A DNA stretch of 14,938 nt from Bacteroidales bacterium UBA4230 (lineage in GTDB: Bacteria; Bacteroidota; Bacteroidia; Bacteroidales; UBA932): positions 1-14,938 of the forward strand of contig DGXO01000057.1 in the NCBI GenBank assembly GCA_002395605.1, given 5' to 3'. The notes under the pieces were generated by a model. It did no database searches and was not told the origin of the DNA. It saw only the letters and a list, made by a program, of their open reading frames with translations. Below, piece by piece: positions 7,958 to 14,647 of this stretch. Every line of letters starts with the position of its first letter. The stretch's first letter is position 1. A program made the translations under genes and the position numbers.

Positions 7958-8011
7958 ATGCCGGGGGCAATGAGTCACGCGTTTTTGGCATTTTTTGCGT
8001 AAGTCGCTGCC
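7787..8011 (+). repeat. MITE-like foldback repeat, copy 1
   Basis: The 138-bp core (7787-7924) is bounded by 13-bp perfect inverted repeats GCGTAATGCCGAT/ATCGGCATTACGC. Further nested pairings are visible: GGTG 7802-7805 with CACC 7906-7909, CCTAA 7809-7813 with TTAGG 7898-7902, GTTGA 7817-7821 with TCAAC 7890-7894, and apical CTTTGG 7843-7848 with CCAAAG 7863-7868. Similarity to the inverted copy at 9767-9983 continues past the core to about 8011. No protein-coding potential is seen. This element fills most of the 384-bp gap between the porin and the YczE-like gene; nothing else is recognised in 8012-8073. Confidence 0.75.
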
Positions 8012-8073
8012 CGGAGGTGGACCTGGTCCAGCATAGCGAAGAGCCACATGGAAAATATTCGGCCAAAATTTCG

Positions 8074-8081
8074 TACCTTTG
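8074..8081 (+). promoter_or_regulatory. Bacteroidetes -7 box for the YczE-like/BASS pair
   Basis: TACCTTTG matches TAnnTTTG and ends 9 bases before ATG 8091, implying a leader of only a few bases. No clear -33 TTG is seen at the expected distance. Confidence 0.55.
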
Positions 8082-8090
8082 CAGCCGCTT

Positions 8091-8750
8091 ATGAAAAGTT
8101 TACTTAAAAGATACGCAATATCCACATTGGGGCTCATCATTGTGGCCCTGGGAGTTGGTCTTTCCATAAAGAGTAACCTGGGAATTGCTCCGCCGTCGTG
8201 TCCTCCAACCATTTTGTCACTTAAATGGAGCGCACTCTCCGTGGGTACATTCACCTGGATAACCCACATTGTGTATATCCTCACCCAATGGCTTCTGCTT
8301 GGAAAACGGTTCGAGCTTAGGTATCTCATGCAGATTCCCGCCGCCTTTGTGTTCGGCTACATGTGCGACGCCTCAATATGGCTTTTCAACGCCATAAATG
8401 CTCCCGCCACCAACTATCTGGTACAGATACTGTTAAGCCTGGCGGCGGTGGTTCTTACGGCTATCGGCATAAAACTGGAGGTTGTGGGAGACGGCTGGAT
8501 TCTGGCCGGAGACAAGCTGGTTGCCGTGCTGTCGGAGGTTACGCGCTCTCCCTTCAGCAGGGTAAAGGTGATTTTCGATATTGTGCTGGTTGCCATTACG
8601 GCGGCATTCTCACTGGTGGTTTTCGGCCTGCTGGACGGCAATGGTCACACCGTGGTAATACGCGAGGGCACCCTCATACTTGCCATACTCACAGGCATTT
8701 GCATGAGATTCACGGATCCCCTGATAGACCGCATTTTCTCTAAAAAATGA
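8091..8750 (+). CDS. YczE/DUF6198-like integral membrane protein
   Basis: A 219-residue polytopic inner-membrane protein with five or six hydrophobic segments (about 8-27, 46-70, 80-100, 107-127, 158-180, 191-206). The N-terminal pattern (LGVGLSIKSNLGIAPPSCPPTILS written in two parts: LGVGLSIKSNLG then IAPPSC), the SVGTFTWITHI segment and the REGTLILAILTG run near 191-202 resemble the YczE/YitT-like family, whose function is unsettled. ATG 8091 is chosen over a TTG 12 bases upstream because the TTG lies inside the -7 box. The stop overlaps the next gene's start (ATGA), so the two are likely co-translated. Both genes lie between inverted copies of a foldback repeat. Family call is moderate, function unknown. 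Confidence 0.7.
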   Translation: MKSLLKRYAISTLGLIIVALGVGLSIKSNLGIAPPSCPPTILSLKWSALSVGTFTWITHIVYILTQWLLLGKRFELRYLMQIPAAFVFGYMCDASIWLFNAINAPATNYLVQILLSLAAVVLTAIGIKLEVVGDGWILAGDKLVAVLSEVTRSPFSRVKVIFDIVLVAITAAFSLVVFGLLDGNGHTVVIREGTLILAILTGICMRFTDPLIDRIFSKK

Positions 8751-9703
8751 GTCCCAAAACCAGGCAAGTTCTGAACGACTGGATGCTTCCCGGCGCCATA
8801 GTGCTGGGAGTGAGCCTGTACCTTCTCTACTACTTCACCCCGTGGCTTCACAGTTATGAGCGCACGCTTCATATCTGCGCCTCCGAGGGCCAGCGGCTTG
8901 TGATAGCCGTCCTGCTGTTTTTCCAGTTTGTGAAGATTTCCCCCCATGACCTTCGGCTCACCCGGTGGCACGCCCTGGCCCTGGCGCTTCAGGTTGGCTC
9001 CTTCCTTATCCTGGCTTTTGCCGTTTCCAGGGTCCCGGAAGGGGTGGGCCGAATGCTCCTTGAGTGCGCCATGCTGTGCATGATATGTCCTACGGCATCG
9101 GCCGCGGGGGTTATTACGGAAAAACTGGGAGGCAACCTTGCCGGCACCGTTACCTATCTTGTTATGATAAACCTTACCGGCACCTTCCTTATCCCGCTGG
9201 TGATTCCCATGGTGAATCCTTCGGCCACAATGGGCTTCTGGGCCTATGTTGGGCACATTGCGCTTAAGGTTTTCCCCGTGCTGGTGCTGCCCGGACTTCT
9301 GGCATGGCTTATCCGCTACACCACCCACGGACTCCAGCGGCGCCTCATGAGATGGAGCGGCAATTCTTTCTATGTATGGGGCGTAGGACTTACCCTTGCA
9401 ATGATTCTGGCCACCCGGGCTCTCATGGAAAGCGGCCTTGGCGCTGCGGCCGTTGCCGGAATTGTGCTGGTGTCCGTGCTCTGCTGCTTTGTGCAGTTCT
9501 TTGCCGGCCGCCACATGGAGGCCGATAAATCAGCCAGCCTCACCGCCGGCCAGGCTCTTGGCCAGAAGAACACCGGCTTCCTTATCTGGCTGGGTTACAA
9601 TTACATGACCCCCGTCACATCCGTAGCCGGCGGCCTCTACGCCATTTGGCAAAACCTCTTCAACAGCTGGGAACTCTACCGCAAGCAGCATTCGGGCCGA
9701 TAA
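8747..9703 (+). CDS. Transporter of the bile acid:sodium symporter (BASS) superfamily
   Basis: A 318-residue membrane protein with about nine hydrophobic segments (roughly 13-33, 48-64, 74-93, 101-119, 131-155, 163-189, 206-225, 231-252, 277-301). Two features fit the BASS fold. CPTASAAGVITEKLGGN (114-130) sits where the family has its Pro/Thr-Ser...Gly-Asn core crossing. GQKNTGFLIWLGYNY (272-286) parallels the Gly-x-Gln-Asn second crossing. Such proteins move organic anions with sodium; the actual solute is not evident. It starts by ATGA overlap with the YczE-like gene. It might equally be a distant relative with a different ion or a regulatory role. Confidence 0.65.
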   Translation: MSPKTRQVLNDWMLPGAIVLGVSLYLLYYFTPWLHSYERTLHICASEGQRLVIAVLLFFQFVKISPHDLRLTRWHALALALQVGSFLILAFAVSRVPEGVGRMLLECAMLCMICPTASAAGVITEKLGGNLAGTVTYLVMINLTGTFLIPLVIPMVNPSATMGFWAYVGHIALKVFPVLVLPGLLAWLIRYTTHGLQRRLMRWSGNSFYVWGVGLTLAMILATRALMESGLGAAAVAGIVLVSVLCCFVQFFAGRHMEADKSASLTAGQALGQKNTGFLIWLGYNYMTPVTSVAGGLYAIWQNLFNSWELYRKQHSGR

Positions 9704-9766
9704 TGATTTCTCCCGGACCATCTGGCCACACAAAAACGGCTCATTCCGTGTAACCAAAAGCCCTTT

Positions 9767-9983
9767 GGCCGCGACGTCACGCAAAAAAGCTCGAAAACGT
9801 GTTAACAACTGCCCCCGACATGTATTTCCCCTTCGTACACACCTCGCGTAATGCCGACGTGGTGTTAGTTAAGTGATTGACACACAGGCGTTTGCCGGAT
9901 TATTTGGGATTAAACCTTTTCCCAAAGAATCTCGTAAGTGCTTGTTAATAAGCGATTTAGGCCGAACCGCATCGGCATTACGC
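9767..9983 (-). repeat. MITE-like foldback repeat, copy 2 (inverted relative to copy 1)
   Basis: The 138-bp core (9846-9983) has ends GCGTAATGCCGAC and ATCGGCATTACGC (12 paired bases). Read on the minus strand it aligns with copy 1 along its length at roughly three-quarters identity by eye, with many differences being transitions. The apical hairpin is kept (TTTGGG 9903-9908 with CCCAAA 9921-9926). Similarity continues leftward to about 9767, including GTCGGGGGCA and TTTTTTGCGT on the minus strand. The element ends 11 bases before the Nudix stop codon and fills most of the 291-bp gap. Nothing recognisable lies in 9704-9766. Confidence 0.75.
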
Positions 9984-9994
9984 ACGGGGGCGGG

Positions 9995-10606
9995 CTAGAT
10001 CCGGGCCTCGCGGAAGACTTCCACTATGGAGGGATAGGTGTTTTTGAGGAAGGGCGGCAGGGAGGATTTGGCCACCCAGGCGGCTTTGGTGATGTCTTCT
10101 TCGCGCTGGGGCGTGAGGTTGGTGGGGTCTGTGTAAAGCATGTCGTACCACCAGGTGTGCTTTAGGTGCCAGAGGCCGTCACGAAGATACACGTGGTCCG
10201 TTATGCATATTAGGCGCCGAAGCTCAAGCTGGTCTACCCCGGTTTCCTCCTGGACCTCACGGACGGCACATATCTCAATGTCCTCTCCGGGCTCCTGATG
10301 ACCCTTAGGAAGGTCCCAGAGGCCGTTACGGGAAATGAGCAGGAAGTCTCCGCGGCGATTGCTAACAAGCCCGCCGGCGGCGTTCACTTCCTTAAATTCT
10401 GCACATAACCGCCTATACGTCTTCTCCTCATCTGTAGACGGAATATATATGCGTGACAGCGTGTCCTGGACCTCGAACATGCGCACAAGGTGATGGATGT
10501 CCAGTTTCTCCCCCACATGGAACTCCACGGAGTTGGGATCTGACAGTGATTCGTCCAGAGGAGAACAAATAATGATGGTACGCTTGCCGAAATATATTTT
10601 ATGCAT
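9995..10606 (-). CDS. Nudix family hydrolase
   Basis: A 203-residue cytoplasmic Nudix hydrolase, expected to hydrolyse a nucleoside-diphosphate-linked compound. The Nudix box is complete at 102-124 (G-x5-E-x7-REVQEETGV), with the metal-binding REVQEE at 116-121. An N-terminal region of about 70 residues precedes the Nudix fold, which starts around NAAGGLVSNRRGDFLLI. This arrangement recurs in Bacteroidetes Nudix proteins but gives no clear substrate. ATG 10606 is chosen because it follows its own promoter by 48 bases; the open frame continues upstream only as antisense of the neighbouring gene. It is transcribed divergently from the SRPBCC-like gene. Confidence 0.88.
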   Translation of the reverse strand: MHKIYFGKRTIIICSPLDESLSDPNSVEFHVGEKLDIHHLVRMFEVQDTLSRIYIPSTDEEKTYRRLCAEFKEVNAAGGLVSNRRGDFLLISRNGLWDLPKGHQEPGEDIEICAVREVQEETGVDQLELRRLICITDHVYLRDGLWHLKHTWWYDMLYTDPTNLTPQREEDITKAAWVAKSSLPPFLKNTYPSIVEVFREARI

Positions 10607-10615
10607 AGTTTTTGT

Positions 10616-10623
10616 TATCTTTG
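10616..10623 (+). promoter_or_regulatory. -7 box for the SRPBCC-like gene
   Basis: TATCTTTG on the plus strand matches TAnnTTTG and lies 46 bases before ATG 10670. It sits next to the Nudix start codon and faces the minus-strand box at 10655-10662. Confidence 0.6.
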
Positions 10624-10654
10624 TAACCGGCAGTCCCTTTTCTGCCGAAACATA

Positions 10655-10662
10655 CAAAGATA
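10655..10662 (-). promoter_or_regulatory. -7 box for the Nudix gene
   Basis: TATCTTTG on the minus strand, 48 bases before ATG 10606. Transcription from it and from the plus-strand box would overlap over about 20 bases. Confidence 0.6.
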
Positions 10663-10669
10663 CAAACTT

Positions 10670-11116
10670 ATGACAACAATAGAAAGCAAACACGGCATAG
10701 TTTCCCGCCAGCCCCATGAACTCTACATATCTTTCACGGACCTCCAGAACTTCAAGGCAATGCTCCCTGAAGACAAGAAGGACATGATAGAGGCCACCTT
10801 TGACACCCTCCAGGCCACGGTTCAGGGCTTCAACATTGGCGTAAAAGTGCACGAAAGGGTCCCCTACTCCCGCATAGAACTTGTGGATTACGGCGCCCCC
10901 TTCGCCTTCCACATTGTCCTTCACTTCGACCCCGCCGCGGAGGATCCCTTCAAGACAGATTTCCACATAAAAGTGGAGGCAGACCTCAATCTCATGATGA
11001 AGATGATGCTCTCCGGCAAGCTCAAGGAAGCCCTTGACAAGGTTGTGGACGGCATTGTCGATGCCTCCAACGGCAAGATGCCGGAAGGCTTTGATCCCAA
11101 AAACTGGATGAAATGA
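10670..11116 (+). CDS. SRPBCC-like small soluble protein
   Basis: A 148-residue protein without signal peptide or membrane span. The pattern resembles a Bacteroidetes family of small SRPBCC (START-like) proteins: an initial strand (ESKHGIVSRQPHELYISFTD), the helical LQNFKAMLPEDK, a middle of alternating strands (VKVHERVPYSRIELVDYG, FAFHIVLHFDP), then DFHIKVEADLNLMMKMM leading into a long C-terminal helix. Such folds bind hydrophobic ligands, but no ligand or reaction can be named. ATG 10670 is preferred over an upstream ATG at 10601, because the latter lies before the promoter box and overlaps the Nudix start. The TGA stop abuts a palindromic repeat. Confidence 0.7.
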   Translation: MTTIESKHGIVSRQPHELYISFTDLQNFKAMLPEDKKDMIEATFDTLQATVQGFNIGVKVHERVPYSRIELVDYGAPFAFHIVLHFDPAAEDPFKTDFHIKVEADLNLMMKMMLSGKLKEALDKVVDGIVDASNGKMPEGFDPKNWMK

Positions 11117-11202
11117 GATTTCTCGACTCCGCCCTTCGGGCTCCGCTCGAAATGACACCCCACCCTGTCATTTCGACCGAGCGAAGCGAGCGGAGAAATC
11201 TC
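11115..11202. repeat. Composite palindromic repeat between two genes
   Basis: Outer arms GAGATTTCTC (11115-11124) and GAGAAATCTC (11193-11202) are exact reverse complements. Inner arms TCGAAATGACA (11147-11157) and TGTCATTTCGA (11166-11176) are also exact, with the 8-base centre CCCCACCC. Partially paired GC-rich segments lie between. It fills the gap from the SRPBCC-like stop to 7 bases before the methyltransferase ATG. The transcript would form a long hairpin. It resembles REP-like repeats dispersed in many bacterial genomes. Confidence 0.8.
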
Positions 11203-11209
11203 AAATATT

Positions 11210-12358
11210 ATGACAGAAGAATTCAAAAGGTTACTGGCCGAATCAATTGGAGCGGAACTTGCCGCCAAAGTGCTTGAGGCGCTTGGCGGAGAGCCGTCCG
11301 TATCTATCCGCCTTAACCCGGAGAAACTCAAGGATTGTCCGTTCCCGGAGGCCGAAAAAGTGCGCTGGAGCCCGTACGGATATCTTCTAAAAGAGCGGCC
11401 ATCATTTACCCTGGACCCTCTTTTCCATGCCGGATGCTACTACGTCCAGGACACCAGCGCAATGTTTCCCGGCCATGTGGCCCGGCGCTTCATGGACACA
11501 CCCGGAATGACCGTGTTGGACCTCTGCGCAGCACCCGGCGGCAAAACCACAGACCTTGCGGCATCCCTCAGGGAACGCTTCGGAGACAACTTCACCCTCC
11601 TTTCCAACGAAGTAATGAAGGCGCGCTTCGGCACCCTCAAATCCAATATTGAAACCTGGGGAGACCCTCGCGTGGGCGCCGTATCACGTGACCCTTCGGC
11701 CTTTGGTGGCAGCCCAATTTTTGACATGATTGTGGCCGATGTCCCCTGCTCCGGAGAAGGCATGTTCCGAAAAGACCCCAAAGCCGTGGAAGACTGGTCC
11801 CTCCAGACAGTGGAATTCTGCGCCTCCAGAAGCCGCCGCATCCTTGCCGATGTCTGGCCCGCGCTTAAGCCCGGCGGCATCCTCATCTACTCCACCTGCA
11901 CCTTCAACCACTTTGAAAACGACGACACCGTGGAGTGGATTTCAAAGGAACTCGGGGCCGAAACAATCCCTCCGGAAGACTTTCCTCCTGCCGTAAGAAC
12001 CCGCTTCGGGCAGCTTATGCTGCCGGGCCTTGTACCCGGCGAAGGGCAGTACGTTGCCGCGCTAAGAAAACACGGCAGCTCCGACGGTGTGCGTACTGGG
12101 GATCCGCTGAAGATATTCAGGGCCGAGATGCCCGGTCAGGCCGGGCATGAAGATGGCCTTCCCCACGTGAACGTAGACCGCAAGACGGCGCTGCGATACC
12201 TCCACGGGGATGCCCTGAGGCTGGAAGATGCGCCCATCGGCCTTATAAAAATATGCTACGAAGGCCACCCGCTTGGAGATGCAAAAAACCTTGGGACAAG
12301 GTGTAACAACCTCTATCCCAAGGCTAAAAGAATAAGGATGCAAGTTATCCTAGACTAA
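11210..12358 (+). CDS. RNA (cytosine-5) methyltransferase, RsmF/NSUN family
   Basis: A 382-residue SAM-dependent m5C methyltransferase of the RsmB/RsmF/NOL1/Sun family, probably acting on 16S rRNA. An N-terminal segment (SIRLNP at 32-37) leads into the Rossmann domain. It contains SAM motif I LDLCAAPGGKT (103-113), motif IV with DVPCSGEGMF (C180) and motif VI YSTCTF (catalytic C230). A short C-terminal RsmF-like domain ends in KNLGTRCNNLYPKAKRIRM. The protein is shorter than the roughly 450-480 residues usual for RsmF-type enzymes. The linker before the C-terminal domain (307-314, MPGQAGHE) is encoded by a palindromic repeat shared with the permease gene. Start ATG 11210 follows the composite palindrome; no clear -7 box is seen. 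The stop overlaps that of convergent kduI (shared CTAA). Confidence 0.9.
   Translation: MTEEFKRLLAESIGAELAAKVLEALGGEPSVSIRLNPEKLKDCPFPEAEKVRWSPYGYLLKERPSFTLDPLFHAGCYYVQDTSAMFPGHVARRFMDTPGMTVLDLCAAPGGKTTDLAASLRERFGDNFTLLSNEVMKARFGTLKSNIETWGDPRVGAVSRDPSAFGGSPIFDMIVADVPCSGEGMFRKDPKAVEDWSLQTVEFCASRSRRILADVWPALKPGGILIYSTCTFNHFENDDTVEWISKELGAETIPPEDFPPAVRTRFGQLMLPGLVPGEGQYVAALRKHGSSDGVRTGDPLKIFRAEMPGQAGHEDGLPHVNVDRKTALRYLHGDALRLEDAPIGLIKICYEGHPLGDAKNLGTRCNNLYPKAKRIRMQVILD
12128..12148. repeat. 8-5-8 palindromic repeat inside the methyltransferase gene (copy 2)
   Basis: Perfect inverted repeat ATGCCCGG-TCAGG-CCGGGCAT, followed by GA, read in frame as MPGQAGHE. It has the same arm length, loop length and reading frame as 3407-3427. 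Confidence 0.85.
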
Positions 12359-13272
12359 CGCATCTCAGTGTAAGGAATCTTGTCCATGTCTCCGTAGTCA
12401 AGATTCTCTCCGGCCATACCCCAGATGAACATGTAGTTGGATGTGCCTGCCGCAGCGTGGATGCTCCACTCCGGGCTCATGATAGCCTCTTCGTTGGCAA
12501 GCCACACAACGCGCTCCTGCTGGGGCTCGCCCATCAGGTGGCAGATCATATTGCCCTCAGACACATTGAAATAGAAGTAAGCCTCAATGCGGCGTGCGTG
12601 CGTATGGGCGGGCATGGTGTTCCACACAGATCCGGGCTTGAGTTCCGTAAGGCCCATCTGAAGCTGGCAGGGGCCCTCTTCCAGGACATTGTTCACAATA
12701 AGCTGGTTGATCACGCGGTCGTTGGAGTCTTCCATCTTTCCGGCGGCAAAGGAATTTGCCTTGAGGGAACCCTTCCGGCCGTCAATTGTGATAAGCTGGG
12801 TCTTGTAGGCCTTATGTGCCGTGGCCGAATTGAGGTAGAACTTTGCGGGCTTTGAGGCGTCTTTGCTGCGGAAAGTTACGTCTTTGTTGCCGCGGCCAAC
12901 ATAAAGGGCCTCCTTGAACTTGAGGACATACTCCTTGCCGTCTACGGTCACGATGCCGTCTCCGCCAATGTTGATGACGCCAAGTTCACGGTTGAAGAGG
13001 AAATACGGAGCCTTCAGGGGGTCTATGGTTTCCAGCTTAAGTTCATGGGTTGCAGGGAATGCGCCTCCGAAGATGAAGCGGTCGTACATGGAGTAGGTGA
13101 GGCGGATTTCATCGGCCACCATTACCTCATTCATCATGAAACGCTCACGAAGGGTCTGCGTGTCATAGCCCTTGACATCCGAGGGATGACAGGCTGTCTG
13201 GATTGTGTACTTTGTCTGTGCGCTCATTGCAATTGTACTAAGCAGCAGTGCTGCCGTCAGGATTTTTTTCAT
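12355..13272 (-). CDS. kduI: 5-dehydro-4-deoxy-D-glucuronate isomerase with predicted signal peptide
   Basis: KduI converts 4-deoxy-L-threo-5-hexosulose uronate, released from pectin or glycosaminoglycan unsaturated disaccharides, to 2,5-diketo-3-deoxygluconate. The cupin core has its metal ligands H223, H225, E230 (PAHTHARRIEAYFYF) and H272 (SPEWSIH). QLQMGLTELKPGSVWNTM and FIWGMAGENLDYGDMD are family signatures. The normal enzyme begins near K21, so residues 1-20 (MKKILTAALLLSTIAMSAQT) are extra and look like a Sec signal peptide. This start overlaps the upstream EIIC gene by 35 nt. The alternative, ATG 13227 (M16), would lie 10 bases after the EIIC stop and give a cytoplasmic 290-residue enzyme. 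The identity is very safe; the start and location are open. Confidence 0.93.
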   Translation of the reverse strand: MKKILTAALLLSTIAMSAQTKYTIQTACHPSDVKGYDTQTLRERFMMNEVMVADEIRLTYSMYDRFIFGGAFPATHELKLETIDPLKAPYFLFNRELGVINIGGDGIVTVDGKEYVLKFKEALYVGRGNKDVTFRSKDASKPAKFYLNSATAHKAYKTQLITIDGRKGSLKANSFAAGKMEDSNDRVINQLIVNNVLEEGPCQLQMGLTELKPGSVWNTMPAHTHARRIEAYFYFNVSEGNMICHLMGEPQQERVVWLANEEAIMSPEWSIHAAAGTSNYMFIWGMAGENLDYGDMDKIPYTEMR

Positions 13273-14647
13273 ATGATGCTTTAATGATTCTGCGTCTGTT
13301 GATGATTGCCATCACGGTGGTTCCGGCAACAAGGATGCCTGCGCCAACCCACTTGAGGTCATGTACAAGATGGAAGATTACCCAGGAGAAAATGCTGGAG
13401 GCAAAATCCAGCGCTCCGCCCTGGAAGCCTTCCGGAATGGCCACGGCGGCGTCTGCGGTGCGGGCATAGACGTCCTGTGCGGCCTGGGTGAAGTACGGGG
13501 CAAGGTCCGTCACAAAATAGAGGCCCACGGTAAGGGCCACAAGGCCGATGATGAAGGTTTTCACCACATTGCCCTTTGTCACGGGAAGCACTGCCGGGAA
13601 CACGTAGAACATGCCGGCCAGTGATGCCAGGGGCAGGAACTGGTTGCCGGGCAGGATAACCGCCAGAAGAAGGGTGCAGGGGATGAGTAGAAGGGACACC
13701 ACCAGCGTTGTGGGGTGGCCTATCACAAGGGCGGGGCTCATGCCGATATTGATTCCGGCGGAATTCTTGAACTTCTTGGAAACCAAGCTCTTGGTGGCTT
13801 CGGCAATGGGTTTGAGGCCCTCGATGAAAAGGCTGGTAATGCGGGGAATGAGTTCCATTACGGCGCCCATCTTGATACCAAGGCCAAGGATGGCGGGGAT
13901 ATTGGCCGCTATCTCGCTCCATGAAGGATAGCTGAGGCAGCCTATGATAAGGCCCACAATTACACCAAGGAAAAGAGGTTCTCCAAGAAGGCCGAACTTC
14001 TTTTTCATTCCTTCGGCGTCAATGTCCAGTTTGTTGAAGCCGGGGATACGGTCCATGCACCAGTTGAGGCCTTCGGCAAAGGGCACGAAGCCCTGGCAGA
14101 AGGGCTGGGGGATGGAAATTCCGTCAAGATCTTTGTAATAGCTTTGGAACTTCTTGGTTGTGAGGTCTGCCATCACAAGGGTGATTACAAAGCAGATGAT
14201 GGCGGCGAAAAAGCCCCACCAGATATTGTCACAGGCAAAGTAGACCACCGCGCCGATGAATGCGTAGTGCCAGTAGTTCCAGAGGTCTATGTTGATGGTG
14301 TTGGTGGCTTTGCAAAGCAGCAGCACCACGTTGATGGCAAGGCACACCGGGATTATGAAAGCGCCCACGGTGGTGTTGTACGCCACGCTTGCCGCCGCCG
14401 GCCAGCCCATGTCAAAGATGCCAAGCTGCAGGCCGTAAATCTCCGTAACCTGCTTCAGGGGGCCTCCAAGGCTGGATGTGAGAAGGGCCGTAACAACGCT
14501 GAGGCCCACGAAGCCCACGCCCACCAGAAGGCCGCTTTTCAGAGCCTTTCCAGGCTTGATGCCGATGCACACCCCCAGAATAAAGAAGAGGATGGGCATC
14601 ATCACCGCCGCCCCAAGGCCGATTATGTAACTGAATACTTGTTCCAT
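13238..14647 (-). CDS. PTS EIIC of the galactitol (GatC) family
   Basis: A 469-residue polytopic permease matching EIIC-Gat throughout. Marks include GIKPGKALKSGLLVGVGFVG near the N-terminus, FDMGWPAAASVAYNTTVGAF, IDLWNYWHYAF, LDGISIPQP, CMDRIPGFNKLDID, KKKFGLLGEPLFLGVIVG and, late in the protein, GHPTT and LPVTKGNVVKTFIIG. In a PTS, EIIC carries the sugar across while EIIA and EIIB pass phosphate; neither is present nearby. ATG 14647 shares a base with the kduD stop (TAATG). The setting between kduD and kduI points to import of an unsaturated-uronate product rather than galactitol; this is inference from context. Members of this family outside enteric bacteria often have unknown substrates. 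Confidence 0.88.
   Translation of the reverse strand: MEQVFSYIIGLGAAVMMPILFFILGVCIGIKPGKALKSGLLVGVGFVGLSVVTALLTSSLGGPLKQVTEIYGLQLGIFDMGWPAAASVAYNTTVGAFIIPVCLAINVVLLLCKATNTINIDLWNYWHYAFIGAVVYFACDNIWWGFFAAIICFVITLVMADLTTKKFQSYYKDLDGISIPQPFCQGFVPFAEGLNWCMDRIPGFNKLDIDAEGMKKKFGLLGEPLFLGVIVGLIIGCLSYPSWSEIAANIPAILGLGIKMGAVMELIPRITSLFIEGLKPIAEATKSLVSKKFKNSAGINIGMSPALVIGHPTTLVVSLLLIPCTLLLAVILPGNQFLPLASLAGMFYVFPAVLPVTKGNVVKTFIIGLVALTVGLYFVTDLAPYFTQAAQDVYARTADAAVAIPEGFQGGALDFASSIFSWVIFHLVHDLKWVGAGILVAGTTVMAIINRRRIIKASYEKNPDGSTAA

Larger units (their letters stand above)
10616..10662. promoter_or_regulatory. Dyad-symmetric intergenic region with face-to-face promoters
   Basis: TATCTTTGTA (10616-10625) and TACAAAGATA (10653-10662) are exact reverse complements. 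Between them lies a second inverted repeat, CGGCAG (10628-10633) and CTGCCG (10642-10647), with an 8-base loop. Each outer arm holds a -7 box. Confidence 0.65.

Noticed and set aside
7925..8090. Possible small gene between the foldback repeat and the YczE-like gene
   Set aside because: Open frames here are short, unsupported by start context and shared with repeat DNA.
8645..9514. 289-residue open frame on the minus strand across the BASS gene
   Set aside because: Translated product is His/Gly/Lys-rich without domains; the opposite strand has a clear multi-span transporter.
10607..11158. Upstream extension of the Nudix frame on the minus strand
   Set aside because: It is antisense to the SRPBCC-like gene, lies upstream of the Nudix promoter, and has no Nudix-family match; the 10606 start is sufficient.
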